Origin: Tipula vernalis
Lineage: Eukaryota > Arthropoda > Insecta > Diptera > Tipulidae
Length of the DNA stretch: 64,000 bases
Direction of reading: 5' to 3'
NCBI GenBank assembly: GCA_958295665.1
Contig: OY282560.1
Location: 145,444,091-145,508,090 of the forward strand
A model generated the notes under the pieces. That model ran no database searches. It had not been told where the DNA came from and saw only the letters and a program-made list of their open reading frames with translations. This document shows positions 10,902-23,369 of this stretch, one piece after another (the first letter of the stretch is position 1; each line of letters starts with the position of its first letter). Both the position numbers and the translations under genes were made by a program.

Positions 10902-13176
10902 AGTTCAGTTTTTGATCTAGGATAACCCCTAGATATTTAACCTAGCTGGAAAAAGGCACAGTAGTACCGTTTAACGAGGGAGCTGTAAGCGCAAGCTTTT
11001 TCCTCCTCGAAAAAGGAACAATGACAGTTTTGCTTGGATTGACACTGAGTCCTTCCTGGTAACACCACTGCCATATTATATTGAGTGCATTTTGCATACG
11101 ATCAGAAATGACCTCATCAAACTTGCCTCTGATTATGATAGCCACATCATCCGCATAGCCCTGGACATCAAACCCATGGCTACTCAGAAGGACCAGTAGT
11201 CCGTCAATAACCAATGACCAAAACAGAGGAGATAGTACGCCTCCTTGAGGACAGCCCTTTATGGCCTTGATGGTTACTGACTCGCCACCGTGTCTGGTAG
11301 TAATCTCACGATGTTCCAGCATGGAACGGATCCACCTAATTGTTGAAAGCGGAACCTTTTTTCCCATTGCTGCCCTCTCTATAGATCCATAGAAGGTATT
11401 ATCAAACGCCCCCTCAATGTCCACAAAGACACAAAGGGCCATTTCTTTATATCAATGCTTTTTCAATCCTCGTAACTAGACCGCTAAGGGTCATCACCGT
11501 GGATTTACCAGTTTGATATGCAAACTGGTCCCGATGCAGCGGATTCTTTCCAAGAACCTCACTTCTTATTTGATAGTCCAGGATTTTTTCCATCGTCTTC
11601 AATAGAAACGATGTGAGGCTAATTGGCCGATATGCCCTGGCCTGGGTGTCTGGACGACCCCCGCCCTTTGGTATAAAGACCACATTTACTTTCCTCCACA
11701 GTTTCGGAATATAGTTAAAAGCATAACTTGCCCGAAACATCTGGATCAAACTGGGGAGTATTTCCTCAATACCTTTTTGAAGTAAAGCTGGAAAGATACC
11801 ATCCCCTCCAGCGGATTTGAAAGGTTTGAAAGACCCAATAGCCCATCGCACCTTGCTGGGTGTGTATTTTCCCAGAGAGACTCCAGATCCTACTGTGAGG
11901 CGCATAGGCCACCTCACTTGAGGCATCATGCGAGTCCTCTTGGGCTCCTACCACTACTGAATCCGGAAAGTGGGTCTCTGGCAGTACCTCTAAGGTTTCC
12001 TTCCGGTTTTCAGTGAACCTCCCATCTTGCTTCTGGAGAAGTCCTAAACCATTTGAATGATCCCTGGAAAGGACTTTCTGGAGACGAGCTGCAGAGCGCA
12101 ATTCATTGATTCCCTCACAGAAATTCCTCCAGGTAGCCCTTTTGAATCATCTTAGTTCGAGATTATATTCCGTCAAGGCCATCTTATACTCGCCCCATTC
12201 ACCGGTGCGTTTAGCCTTGTTGAATAATCTTCTCGATTTTTTCCTTAGTTTACTCAGCGTTCCGTTCCACCAAGGGACCATCTTTGTGGACTCTCTTCGC
12301 TTAACCGGGCAGCTGTTCTCGTAAGCCAAGTGTATAGAATTATGCAGCTGATTTGAACAGATCTCCAAACTCTCTGGAGATTCTATGTTCCCCACAACCG
12401 AGAGCATTTCTGATTCGAGTGAGACTCTATAAGAGTCCCAGTCGGTCAGTTTTGGAATTCTGATTTCCTGCCGCTGCATGGTCTCAGCCGCCAAATCGAA
12501 TCTGATGTGCAAGTGATCCGATAATGAGGCCTCTTCAGACACATGACATTTTTTGACCAAGTCGCTGAAATGCGGACTAGCAAGTGTCAAATCTAGGACC
12601 TCTTGCCTAAACGCATTTATAAAAGTAGGTTTCCTTTCCCTATTGACAATGTCTACATTATTTGAGATCAGAAATTCAAAAAGGTACTCACCCCTGTTTT
12701 AGGTAGGCCAGCCCATTGCGTTTGCAGTGAGCTATGAGCCGCCTAACGTCAAGTGGAGGTATTAACTCTGAGTCTCCATGAAAGTAGGCGGAGGCCATTA
12801 TAGCCTCCTGTCTGCCTCTTTCACCCAGAACCTCCACCATTACTGCAACCAAGTCCCTGGAGATGAACTCTGAAATGGGAATAAAATTAATTTGCGAACT
12901 GGCCAACAAAGCCGCTCTTGGACTCTGAGTTCCGTTATGATAAATTAACTTACCCACTTGATTTGGTATACCTCTAATCTGGTTACCAATCACCCATGGC
13001 TCCTGGATTAGAGCCATGCCAATGTTTTGGCAGATAAACCTACGACAAAGGACGTCCGAAGACGCCTTTGCATGATGCAGGTTTATCTGCAGGCAGGCGA
13101 TGTATGCCTTCATTTTTCGAAGGCCCCTTCTGAAGGCCCTGCTCAGCCTCCTTTTCAGCACTGCCACCACCCGCAA
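10902..13176 (-). pseudogene. LOA LINE ORF2, 5' part (EN-RT)
   Basis: Pieces in different frames give an endonuclease domain (12688-13176, LQINLHHAK and ALIQEPW near its start, then 12147-12590) and reverse transcriptase (11447-11929 with ARAYRPISLTSF; 10942-11442 with FVDIEGAFDN, GCPQGGVLSPLFW and GYADDVAI). The catalytic Asp in motif A and the ADD of motif C are present. Frames change near 12,640, 12,120, 11,900 and 11,445, and a TAG at about 10,940 interrupts VKYLGVILDQ, after which the frame runs into the BEL/Pao junction. It would nick the target and copy the element RNA if intact. As it stands it cannot make a full protein. Confidence 0.85.
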
Positions 13177-13398
13177 GCTTTTTTTGTTCGGCCGATGGCT
13201 GACCAGTGTCTTCTATCGCCGTTCTGCTGGCCCCCGCTGCCTGAGAGCCTCCAGGCCTCACCAGTGGCTTGCACGGGGGGAGCAATTGTGAGGCCTTCCT
13301 CCGTGGAACCCCTGACGCCTTCCTTTCTCTTTTCCGCCTTCTCTTCACTTGTCTCCTGGAGAGGGCGGTCACCCAGGTGGTCTTAGCTACAGGCGCCG

Positions 13399-14238
13399 CT
13401 ACCTAGCTTCCACAGGTTTGACCACTTGGGTCCCGCCGACAGAAGCCGGTTTAGCACCACCCTGACCACCCGTGGGATGCAATTGGACAGTCACAAACTT
13501 ATAGTTGACCTTAAAGCCAACCCGCTTGAGCTTCTCAACTGAAGAGTGGTCCTTAGAGAAGGTGCAAAAGGCCGAAGAGCCTTTCGCCTCTCTCCTAATC
13601 ACTCTCCAGTTGATCGCCTGCATGCCCTCGTTTTGGCTTTTGATAAAACCAAAAAGCTTCTCCGTGGGCAATTCAGCACTATTTGGGAAGGTGCCGAACA
13701 CAATCCTGGCTCGAGGCAGGTTTTCCGCCTCGGCCACGATCAGATGTGCACCCTCCCATGGCTTGATATTTCCTATGGCCTCCCTGAGCCACTGAACAGT
13801 GGCCCGGCCAGCACAGGTTAGTACCAGCAAACCAGGCCGCAGCTGACTGCCAAAGAACTTAGGTTTAAGCTCCTTGGGCTCTTGCTCTAGCACCTTATCT
13901 ACGATGCCCTTCTGGACAGCCTTAAGCTGCTCTCCAGTGAGGACAACCTCAGGAAAACCAGAGGGCAAGATCCCAACGATCTCCGACTCCGCAGCCTGCC
14001 TGAAGGTAAGTCCTGACCGGACCGCAGAACCCGAGACCGTCGGGACAGATTCTTCTCCCATGGCCTTTTCTTGTGGCGGTGGAGTACCCTCATCCGAGCG
14101 GATTCTCTTTGAAGGTGGGGCCTCTGTGGGAGCACAAGACTCCCTTTGTGGCCGCATCGCCAGAAGCCTTGTCTCGCTTCCGGGCGGTTTGCCCTCAGCA
14201 AGAAGCCTCTTGTATCGCTTCTTCGCGGCCCCACACAT
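13399..14238 (-). CDS. LOA LINE ORF1, DUF4780-type
   Basis: An open frame of about 279 codons from the first ATG at 14238 (MCGAAKKRYKRLLAEG); the frame is also open upstream but without an ATG. The N-terminal 70 residues are basic and proline-rich. The core (about residues 95-255, from TGEQLKAVQKGIVDKVL through FVTVQLHP) resembles DUF4780, found in ORF1 products of insect LINEs and presumed to bind the element RNA. A second open stretch in another frame (13040-13372) overlaps the ORF2 start and is Lys/Gly/Ala-rich; it may be ORF1 sequence shifted out of frame. ORF1 itself shows no internal stop, unlike ORF2. Confidence 0.7.
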   Translation of the reverse strand: MCGAAKKRYKRLLAEGKPPGSETRLLAMRPQRESCAPTEAPPSKRIRSDEGTPPPQEKAMGEESVPTVSGSAVRSGLTFRQAAESEIVGILPSGFPEVVLTGEQLKAVQKGIVDKVLEQEPKELKPKFFGSQLRPGLLVLTCAGRATVQWLREAIGNIKPWEGAHLIVAEAENLPRARIVFGTFPNSAELPTEKLFGFIKSQNEGMQAINWRVIRREAKGSSAFCTFSKDHSSVEKLKRVGFKVNYKFVTVQLHPTGGQGGAKPASVGGTQVVKPVEAR

Positions 14239-14429
14239 TTTCACGCGAGGAGCCGCGGAAGGTTTGTCAGTGATGCTACTGTATGGCACGTGCGACTGTA
14301 GGGCAGACAACGAACGCTACTAGAAAAGGTAGCGGTGGGGAGTAAAAGGAATGTCAAACACACGATACGTAAGGAGATACACGTGTAAAGCATTAATAAA
14401 TATAAGAGTTTAAATATATACATATCGTT

Positions 14430-16990
14430 TTATTCCGGACAACTGAAGTTGTCACAAACTGTACTTCGCTCAAGCTCACCAAGACATGGCTATACTGAAA
14501 TATAGTCGTTTGTATTTTTCGTTGTTAACAAATAAATTACAAATTTCAATTTTTAATTAAATAATTAATGTCGGCAAGATTCGTTCTCCAAATTCAATTT
14601 AGAATAACTTATTGACTTTTTAAACCAAAATCTAATGTAATTTAAATTCAATAGATACTTTTACAAAAAAGGTTTTCACATAATTCTTTTGCGAGTTAAG
14701 CGTGAACTCGTCCGTCATTTTTTTTACTACGTTACTTTGTTGCATCCACTACATTTATGATTGTAATACTTTGAATAAATTAATTTCTCTGATGAGATCT
14801 CGAATTTTGAAAATCAGTGGAAAGTAAGCATAACGCCCAATTTCTCATTAATAATGAGTGATACAATTTAAATCTTGTTCGACATGTGTGCAAATTATTT
14901 TTACCAACTGTACAATATCCATCTACCCAAAAATGTATCAAAAAGAGAAGAAAATTTCCATATTCAGATTATAAAAGTGGGGAAATTTTTGTTTATATCC
15001 AACACCATTGCTATGTTATCGTTTTTTTTACTTACTACGGCATGTTATCTCTCTTTCTCCATCATTTCCATTTGCTGAATTTGGCTGGACCAAACAAAAA
15101 ATTCTCACAGATTCACCATTACGAAATTCGTTCACTTCTCAATATTCTACTTAAATATCATGCTGAAGAGCATAGCAACTCCCATATCATGTTGTATATT
15201 TTAATACAAAATAAAAAAATGTCTCCACAAGCGAAATACGGTATAATATACACGATATTATGAAGAAATCATTTTTTATTTTTGTTGCTTTTTCTGTTTC
15301 ACTTTTTTTATCGCTTCTCCAGTCAATTTAAAAAAGATTCAGTCATCAGCGGAACGGCAACCAATTAGTTTGGTTGGGAGAACATCTCCAGTGAATAAAC
15401 CTAAAATTAAAAAAAAAAATTTTTTATGTTTGTGATTGTTGTGTGAGCTGAAAAATATTTTTTGGAATTTTATAACATTTTCAAACATCTCTTAAAATTC
15501 ATCGAACCGAATGTGTCACTAAAATACAGAGAGTCTTTATTTGTGGGTGGTGCAAATCGAGTTTATTTTTTGTTTTTGTATTTTAATCGATTGTTATTGT
15601 TGTGATGATTACAAATAAAATAATAAAAATAAGAAGACGAAAATAATAAAAAAAAAGTGTCTTGTGTCTCAAATTCAATTTGATTTTGGGAAAAAGAAAA
15701 AAAAAATCACAATAAATTTTCTTTGTGTATATTTATGTGAGTTCTCGTGCTTATCAAACACGAAAAAAAAAAAAATTAAGAAAAGTGAAAATCTAATTAG
15801 TGATTGTATTTTTTTATGTTTTTTGGCAAGAGGTGATTAAGTTTTTTGGGTTTGCTTTTGTCCAAATACATAGTCTATAAGAACTTGAGTAAAGTGTTGG
15901 AGTCTGGATACATCAATTTTATTATGTTAGTATATATTTATTTATATATGTACCGTTTTGTTTTGATATATGAATGAATGTTTCTTATCAATGTTAACTT
16001 TGTCTCGACAATGGTTGTTGTTTGTCATTTTTTTATTTTTTATTTTTTTGTGGTACAAAATGATTAAAATCTAGTTGGTTCGTACAATATTTAATACAAA
16101 ATTTCCGGTTTATTTATTAAATTAATCGTTTATGTAGAAAATAATTAGGTTGAAGAGATAACATTTTCTTGAGATCTAATATTGGTGTGGCTCCTTTTAG
16201 GAATGTTTACACCTACGCACGGTTTGCTCTTATGGCAAGTACATATGTATATATTACTTACAAGAGAATGTGATCATTGAAAAATTGACGAACGTATGTA
16301 GGCGAATTTAGTAGCATATGTTGTTTTAATTTTTAGCGAGAAATGCATTTAAATGTTCGCCAAGTTTATTTTAGATACATTTAAAATAATCACACTAATT
16401 TATTCAAGAAACAGTAAGTTGTAGAAAGATAAAAACATTTATGTATGAATAAATAAACTGAGTTGAAATTGGTTACTTCTCAAGTTCATAAAATATTTCA
16501 TTTAAGAATTACGGCATTGAACTTAGTGTTTATGTGGTTTAATGGAAAGAAAATTACGTAATTTTCGTTTTGGATAATAATTAAAAATGGCATAATGAAG
16601 ATATGCATGCTCGAATATTCTTTATATACATATTAGAGCGATCGGTTACCATGAAACCAATAGAATTTTTACTCTGAATTCTCTAAATTGACCGATTACT
16701 ACATATTTTTATTTCAACTGCAGTAACGCAGGTAACAATTAAATAATACATTTTGGAGTGGATATATTTAAGGTGACATATATTTTTCTAGAGTTGGAAG
16801 TATATTCAATGTATAATTGACCACTTTCTACAATCATCTTCAATTAGTTCATTTAATTCTGTCTCGTAGTTTCAAAATCCAAAAGGCAAAAATAAATCGT
16901 TTTAGTTATATTTCGCTGAGGAGCTTATTTGTTTCAGCAATTTCTCATTACTCCCTAACAATGGTAAAAATTCTTAGCATGAATATTTTA
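14430..16990. other. AT-rich intergenic, no gene
   Basis: No credible coding region. Open frames at 14,875-15,263 and 16,817-17,020 have no recognisable composition or motif. The stretch 15,280-15,900 has an A/T-homopolymer, TTGTTG-rich character like a fly 5' leader. A TCAGTC initiator-like hexamer lies at 15339-15344, so a promoter is possible but not supported by a downstream gene. Confidence 0.4.
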
Positions 16991-16999
16991 CGTTTATTT

Positions 17000-17486
17000 T
17001 GCATTCTACTCTCTCTTTAAATCCTTCAATGCTTAATCTCGACTTCTCAGAAGAAACCCTTTCGCCTGTTTTTGTGTGTGAGGAAATCCACTCGATAAAT
17101 TTTAATTCCGTGCAAAAATTATTGATATATCATACTTTTTCGAATAATAAATTATCATTTATTTCATTTGTAACATGGTTACTAAAATGTTTAATGATTC
17201 GACAATATGATCCCACTCAATTTCTCATTCAACTATTCTTTTAAAAACGTCCACATCTTTCATGAATTTGTTACGCAAAGTAGGGTTTGCCGGTTCTAGT
17301 TTGTCTAACTCGCAGCTGTTACTTCTACACAAGATACATCGTACGTTTCTACTTTTTTTATTTTTTCGCGAAAAATTGTAGCTTGTAGCCACAAAAAATA
17401 AATTTAGGTATTTCTGCACATTCATCCTGAAAAAATATTTTGATTGATTTTGGACAAACATCGATACTGAGAAAGTACGATTTTAA
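17000..17486 (-). pseudogene. hAT transposase, C-terminal piece
   Basis: Directly left of the CMC/EnSpm element, the minus strand reads LKSYFLSIDVCPKSIKIFF, the segment that follows the KTRWLSL block in GTF2IRD2/ZMYM-like hAT transposases. It continues in frame exactly where the right-hand hAT piece (31,728-32,559) stops, once one copy of TA is removed. Beyond about 17,370 the frame is broken. Weaker resemblance extends to about 17,030. The split gene is the oldest layer of this nest. Confidence 0.75.
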
Positions 17487-17768
17487 TACACTGAAAAAAA
17501 TTTAGCCTATAGATTTAATGATTTTGTAATTAATATTAAGGAATTTCGGACTTGATTTTTTTTTTATTTAAAATAAATTTTATTTATTTATTTTATGTAA
17601 TTACAATTTAGTCTCCTGGACTAATGAGCAATTTGTTTCTGACTTAATTTACTAACTTAAATTAATCTATGGCTTCTTCCCATTGGCGTTCCATAGTGTT
17701 TGGTAAATTGAAGTAAACCACATCTTTGTAGTGGATTTAGATCAGCATAATGCTGCTTAAACTGACAA

Positions 17769-20445
17769 TCACACCAGCTCAAAAGGTTTGGTTCTTTTAA
17801 GTCTGCGTACTAAATTCATGATGCTTAGGAGCCGAGTTGCCTCAATGTTCACATGTTGGCGGAGCCTTTCTTCATGTCTCCTTGCTTTTTCCTGGATTTC
17901 ATTTAAGATGAGGTTCATTTTAAGGTCCCTATGAAGGTCATTGTTCCTAACATACCAAGGTGCATCAACGATGTTCCTTAATACCATATTCTGAAATCTT
18001 TGGATGATATTTACGTAGCTCTGTTTGGTACAACCCCAAAGCTGAATACCATAAGTCCAAATCGGTTTCAATATTTGCTTATAAAGTAGAAGCTTGTTGT
18101 ATGTTGATAAAGAAGAGTTCCTTCCCATCAGCCAATACATTTTTCTGTATTTAAGTCTTAATTCTTCACTTTTCTTCTTGACGTGTGCTTTCCATCGTAG
18201 TTTAGCATCCAGGGTCATGCCGAGATACTTAGCTGTGTTCGCATGCGGTATTATTTCCCGATTTATGGTAATCGGAATATGTTCGAATCGTCTGTTTGTA
18301 AAGTTGATGTGAACTGATTTAGCTTCATTTAGTTTTATTCTCCATCTTTTTGTCCATTTATATATTTGAATTATAGCTGATTGTAACTTCTGTGTTGATT
18401 CTTCGTTGCTTTTTCCAACAGCTAAGATCGCCGTATCATCTGCAAAAGTTGCCACCGTGTTGTTTTCTAATGTAGGAAGATCATAAGTGTATAGTAGGTA
18501 TAAAACCGGCCCTAATACACTGCCCTGTGAAACTCCTGCATTGATTTCTTTCAATTCAGAAAATGTATCATCTAACTTAATCCTGAAGAACCTATCTTTC
18601 AAGTATGATTCCAGTATCTTAGCAAATTGCATTGGTAGAAGATTCCTTAACTTGTGGTTAAGTCCTTCATGCCACACTCTATCAAACGCTTGTACAACGT
18701 CTAGAAATACTGTTGAACAGACTTTTTTCTCCTCTAATGCTTTCTCAATTATACTGGTTATTCTGTGTACTTGATCAATTGTTGAGTGTTGGTTGCGAAA
18801 ACCGAACTGATGATTTGGAATCAAGTTTTTACTCTCGATTATCGGATTTAATCTTTTTACCAGAAGCTTCTCAAAGAGTTTGGACATGACTGGCAATAGC
18901 GAAATTGGCCTATAAGACGATGTTATGTGCAATGGTTTCCCAGGGTTTTGGGATCATAATTACTTCTGCAATTTTCCATAAGCTTGGTACACATTTGATT
19001 CTAAATGCTGCATTTATAAGATTGGTGAGTTTCACCAGAGCTTTCCTTGGCAGTTCTTTTAAAATTTCTGCAGTAATAAGATCGTACCCAGGAGCTTTTT
19101 TCGTATTCATATTAGCTTTTATCTCACGCAAGACTTCTTTTGGTGTTGTGGGTAGGATTTCTTTACTTTCTTGCACAGCTTGTTCAGTTATTATCTCGGC
19201 TTCCAACGTTTAGTCTTCATGTGGCTGGAATATTTTTTCGAGGTGTTCGGCAAATTCTCGAGCTTTGTCTTCATTATTTCTAGCCCATTTCTCACCTGCT
19301 ATTTTTATTGGGGGAATCTGCATTATTGGTCTTTTAATTCTTTTGGTTGCTTTCCAAAGAGAATAATCAGTACTGTTATCATTAGTTAATTTTCTTAAAT
19401 AGTTGCTGATTGATTCATCTTTCAATTCTTTGATCTCTCTTCTTAATTGTTAAGTGAGATTGTTCAAATGAGTTTTATCTTGGGGGGCCCTTGCTTGTTG
19501 CCATACTCTTCTCGCTCTTCTTTTTTCTGCGAGGAGTTCCCTAATTTCCATAGGGTAATTGTTTCCCTTGATTTTCGTTTTAATTTCCGGAGTATTTTCC
19601 CAAGCTGATTGCTGTACATCGTTTACAAATTTGTGAACTTCTTTGTCTAATTGTTCTTCAGTCTTTAATGGAACCATTAAGTTAATTTTTTCTTCTAGCG
19701 ATAGTCGAAAGCATGCCCAATTAGTGTGATTATTTACTAGGAATGGGTTTCTTTCTTTCTGAATGATTTTTTCACTTAACGTTAGAAATATTGGTTAATG
19801 ATCAGAGTTTAAGTCATAAGGTACATACATATATGTCACTTGTACATAATTTACAGATATGTTCTTTATTATAAAGAAATCAATCAGATCTGGTACTTTA
19901 TTTGGATCAGTTGGCCAGTAGGTTGGTTTTCTAGTTGAGAGGGCTTCACAACAGCATTTTCTGATAGCTTTTAGGAGTTCTTTACCCTTAGTCGCTGTTA
20001 ATCTGGATCCCCAGTGGACATTTTTTGCATTAAAGTCTCCTCCAAGTACAAATCGTTTTCCTAATTTACTGAGGAACTCGATATAATCTTTTTCTTTCAT
20101 TGAGTGCTTCGGTGGGCAGTAAGTACTAGCAATACAAATAGAACTACTTTTGGATTTGACAATAACAGCAGTTGCTTGTATTTCTTCCGTTTCATATTTT
20201 AACTCCTCATAGTGATGAATACTATTTCTAATTATAACAGCACTACCCCCTTTAGCAGTGTTTCCAGGGTGAATAGTGTGATATATTTGATAATTTTTAA
20301 ATTTAATGTTTGATTGTCTAGTGAAGTGTGTTTCCGTGATGAGACATACATCGATTTTTTCTGTGTCCAGGACTACTTGCAGTTCTTGTTGATGTTGCAT
20401 CAGTCCATTGGCATTCCAACATAAGATTCTAAGATCATTGGCCAT
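17769..20445 (-). pseudogene. Jockey LINE ORF2 (EN-RT), frameshifted
   Basis: Begins ATG 20445 (MANDLRILCWNANGL). The endonuclease shows Asn in CWNANGL, Glu in LITETHF, GDFNAKNVHWGS, and SDH at its end (19,795). A connector follows in three short frames (19,450-19,677; 19,210-19,425; 18,910-19,206). The RT runs 17,769-18,932 with YRPISLLPVMSKLFEK, FLDVVQAFDRVW (motif A Asp), GVSQGSVLGP and ATFADDTAIL (motif C), then a C-terminal region to the stop. At least four frame changes lie between endonuclease and RT, so no full ORF2 protein can be made, although each domain is well preserved. Confidence 0.9.
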
Positions 20446-21511
20446 TTTTCTGTTTAGGGATGACTCCCTTAGTGCTGTACTCTAGTTTCTGTAATCGCTT
20501 ATCAAATTTATTTAGTCTGCTTAAAATTAATTTAAGTGTTTGACTTATATCGTCATTTTGAGCAGTTTTTCCTGGATTTCCGTTGCTCATCATTACTTGA
20601 GCATAAGTCATTTTACCAAATTGTCCTTGAGTAGTTCCCGACACTCTACGATTTACTTCGGATCGGTTCATCTTAACGGCTTGTTTCCTGAATAAACTTG
20701 GATTTTTAGCAATCACGTTCTTATTTTTGATATTTTGCAATTCAATAGCAACGCTGCATCCTCTGTAGTTAGCCGGATGGTTTTCTCCACAGTGAACGCA
20801 TTTAGGTTGAACATTTTGGGCTTTTACACAATCTTTGGTATGATGTTTACCTAAACATTTGACACACCTGGATTCCCTGTTGCAATATTTTTGTGTATGT
20901 CCATAGGCTTGACATTGTTTACTTTGTGGTATAAGCTTAGATCTTCTTAGAGGCTGAATAACCACTTTGCACCCCAAGATGTACTTAATTTGATAAATTT
21001 TTTCGATATCTTCATCAGTATCGAAGGTCAACATAAACATGTTGAGAGGTACTTTGCCTCTCCGTTTTAGCTTAATCGATGCTTCAGTTGCCTTAAATCC
21101 TTTTGCTTTCAGGTCATCAATTATTTTATCTGGTTTACACGTAGAGTGTAAGTTTTTAGCCATGACCCTAATTGGTCTGGTTTGTTTATCTTCAAACGTG
21201 TGCCAAGCACGTTTTTCTTCATTTAACATTTTTGTCATTTTTCTGTATGTTTCAGCATCTTCTAAGTTTATTTTGATTCAACAAACGCGAGTTTGTTACT
21301 CCTCTGGAAGGGATGTGAATTATCCTTTTCTGTTTCACTCAAATGAGCTTGTTTATTCACCAACATGTCTTGGGATTGGTTAAAATAATTGTAGTATAGC
21401 AATGGCTGGTCTCCCCCCAGAATCCATGAGACCGACCTCCGAAGAGGGTGGATTTACCTGAGCATTAGGTGTACCACCTGGGGTATTAGTTTCCTTATTT
21501 GTTCTGCTCAT
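20435..21511 (-). pseudogene. Jockey LINE ORF1 (Gag, PRE/CCHC)
   Basis: The long open part (20,435-21,238, 267 codons) contains a PRE_C2HC-like region (PIRVMAKNLHSTC through about residue 95) and three Cys/His knuckles (CQAYGHTQKYC, CVKCLGKHHTKDC, CVHCGENHPANYRGC), giving an RNA-binding Gag. The likely true start is ATG 21511 (MSRTNKETNTPGGTPN), but that N-terminal part is separated by a stop and frame changes near 21,240-21,380. Its end (KNGQ, stop) overlaps the ORF2 start codon by 11 nt, an arrangement used for coupled translation in Jockey-type elements. Confidence 0.85.
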
Positions 21512-21719
21512 TGCTCATTTATAGTGTACTGCACTCGCCTCTAGTATTTCGCCGATGCTTCACATCGTTGCCCGGGTGTTACCACGTGGAGGTATACTAG
21601 ACACATTTGGTGGTTTCTACATAGTTGCAGCGTTGGAATATAGACCACGAGATACATGGCTATAGACGGTCAACCCCTACCCTATTGAGACGCACCCAAC
21701 ACCCAAGTTTTAAGTAGCA

Positions 21720-22000
21720 CGAGATTAAATTTAAGGATTTCTATGACTTATTTTAAAACATAAATTAAGGCAAACGTCGTTAAATTTAGGAATTTATTTC
21801 CAAAAATTAAGGTAAACTCGAATAAACTGTAATGTTTTTTGTTTACAATTAAGGAATAATTCCTTATATTGGTGATCGGATTAACATAGAATTAAGTATT
21901 GGTTCCTTAAATCTATAGCAGAAATTGTCTTAATTTAAGACATAAATTTTTCACGTCATACATTTAAAAAAATAAAATACCGTTTTTTTATTAAATTCAA
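21720..22000. repeat. CMC element left subterminal repeats
   Basis: Short motifs of the type aattaagg(a/c/t)a or their complement ttccttaa occur about eight times here and once more at 17,520-17,532 on the other side of the Jockey insertion. The same motif clusters near the right end (31,150-31,700). In CACTA/EnSpm elements such subterminal repeats bind element-encoded proteins during transposition. The role here is inferred from position and repetition. Confidence 0.55.
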
Positions 22001-22115
22001 AAATATGATTAAATATATTTTAATTTAAATTATAATTACAATATTATACATTCATACAACAAATATCTATATATAATTTTCTTATTTTCTATATTAAATT
22101 CCAAAAGAGTTAATT

Positions 22116-22690
22116 TCAAAACAAAGCTGGTTTAAAACATTTTCTTAAATCTGTAAGTGTAAATAATAACAGCGGTTTTAAATGGGTTCTACCCAATTTT
22201 AGATAATCATATTCCGATTCTAGTCGGCCAACTATAAATGCCCTTAAATGTTTATCATACTTTTCTATAATTTGGCGTTGTGTAATGAGATAAACTTCAC
22301 TTTCTTTCACCAAGATATCAATTATTTTCATTAATTTTCCATCTTCTTTATCATATATTAAGAAATTTGGTTTTTATAAAGTATTATGAAATATTATTGA
22401 TTTTACTAACTGAAAATTATTCTATGTTAAGTTAATATTATCGTTAATCGAAGTAAAATGTGGTTTATTTACTATAGAACATCCGTTTTCTATTTTATTT
22501 TTTCGAAAATTCTCATTAAACCCAATATTTTCTAAAATAGTAAATGCAAAACGTGTTAAGCACTTTTTAGCTAAGGAAACTGGCAAATTTGTTCTTGAGG
22601 AAGTGCTATTAGTGTACAATTTCATTTCTTTGAGTTTTGATTCAAATCTCATACACCAATAATATATGGGGGATTTCATGCCTATGAAGT
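22116..22690 (-). pseudogene. CMC transposase, C-terminal segment
   Basis: Minus-strand frames at 22,422-22,690 (SPIYYWCMRFESKLKEMK, then PVSLAKKCLTRFAF) and 22,116-22,331. The phrase WCMRFESKLKE corresponds to the conserved WS(M/L)RFE(A/S)KHK block that follows the KPKHH..(H)YP block in CMC/EnSpm transposases. That upstream block is found at 24.2 kb, so 22,690-24,240 is inserted DNA. Stops separate the two frames. Confidence 0.7.
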
Positions 22691-22827
22691 TTATATTATA
22701 TTTTACTAAAATTGTTTTAGTATGATTTTAGTAAATTTTTCACTTGGGCACACAACGGGATGAATATTTTACTACAACAGTACTAAACTCAAAAATAAAG
22801 CTACTCAAATAATGACATTTAGGGGAA

Positions 22828-22990
22828 TTAAGTTGGTCAGGTTCCATTCATAGTTATTTGTGTATCAAGAGCGCAAAGTGCCAGTTTGTCACGCGAGAAA
22901 GGAAATTGCTGGCTGACGGGACGGAGGCCAGCAACCTTTCGAGCGTGACAAACAACTTTGCGGACGTGTTTCACACTTTATTTTTCCTAC
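22828..22990. repeat. foldback repeat, MITE-like
   Basis: Inverted arms: cgcaaagtgccagtttgtcacg...ttgctggc pairs with gccagcaa...cgtgacaaac...ctttgcg across a short GC-rich loop at about 22,910-22,930. Part of one arm (tcaagagcgcaaagtgcca) recurs with changes at 54,190-54,220, and the preceding gttggtcaggttc recurs near 57,025, so it belongs to a dispersed family. Confidence 0.65.
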
Positions 22991-23369
22991 AATCATTTTA
23001 AAAAATATAATAAAAAGATAATTTTGTAGTAAAATTTACTATACTGACAATACGATTTTATTTTAGGACCGACATTTTGTTCAATCGAGTAGTCAAAGAT
23101 TTTTTTTATTTTTCATAAAGAAAAACAAAAATTTGGTTTGATGTTTTATACAAACATTAGTCTTTCTTAAAAATTAGCGTGCGGTTTCAAGTTTTGTCAC
23201 ACGTTTCTAAGAGAAACGTGTGACAAAGTAATTTGTTTATTAACTGTCAAAAAAACAGACACTTTGGGCTTTGAAAACAGAGAAAAAAAGCCTGCTTTTC
23301 ACGGCGATTGTAGGAAAAAGTTATTGCGTACTAGTAAGACAAAAAAATAAAATTAGTTGGTTATTTAAA

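Larger units (their letters stand above)
2638..14330 (-). mobile_element. LOA-type LINE, split by a BEL/Pao element
   Basis: A non-LTR retrotransposon read on the minus strand: ORF1 (DUF4780-type) at about 13.4-14.2 kb, ORF2 with endonuclease, reverse transcriptase, RNase H and a C-terminal CCHC-like motif, and a 3' end in a short TAA/AAT simple-repeat tail at 2638-2652. The RNase H domain and the GCPQGGVLSP motif fit the LOA/I group. The element is interrupted at codon level by the BEL/Pao insertion (4,086-10,896). Its reading frames carry several stops and frameshifts, so it was already decaying or has decayed since. The 5' end is placed only roughly, and no convincing target duplication was found. 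Confidence 0.8.
17549..21715 (-). mobile_element. Jockey-clade LINE
   Basis: Minus-strand non-LTR element inserted close to the left end of the CMC element. It has a Gag-like ORF1, an endonuclease plus reverse transcriptase ORF2 with no RNase H, and an A-rich 3' end at about 17,549-17,600 with AATAAA-like repeats. The 5' leader (21,512-21,715) is richer in GC than its surroundings. ORF1 and ORF2 overlap by 11 nt as in Jockey. Both ORFs are broken. I could not identify a target duplication, so the 5' limit is approximate. Confidence 0.8.

Noticed and set aside
13874..14323. Plus-strand open frames opposite the LOA ORF1
   Set aside because: Shadow frames in GC-rich coding DNA; the minus strand carries the DUF4780 signature.
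14886..15263. 125-codon open frame
   Set aside because: AT-rich, no recognisable composition or homologous motif; likely chance.
15339..15373. Initiator-like TCAGTC with a possible downstream element
   Set aside because: Short motif expected by chance; no gene follows.
21890..21960. Alternative right end of the element starting at 17,489 (tttttcacg)
   Set aside because: The hAT frame rejoins only with the 31,725 end, and the TA duplication is there.
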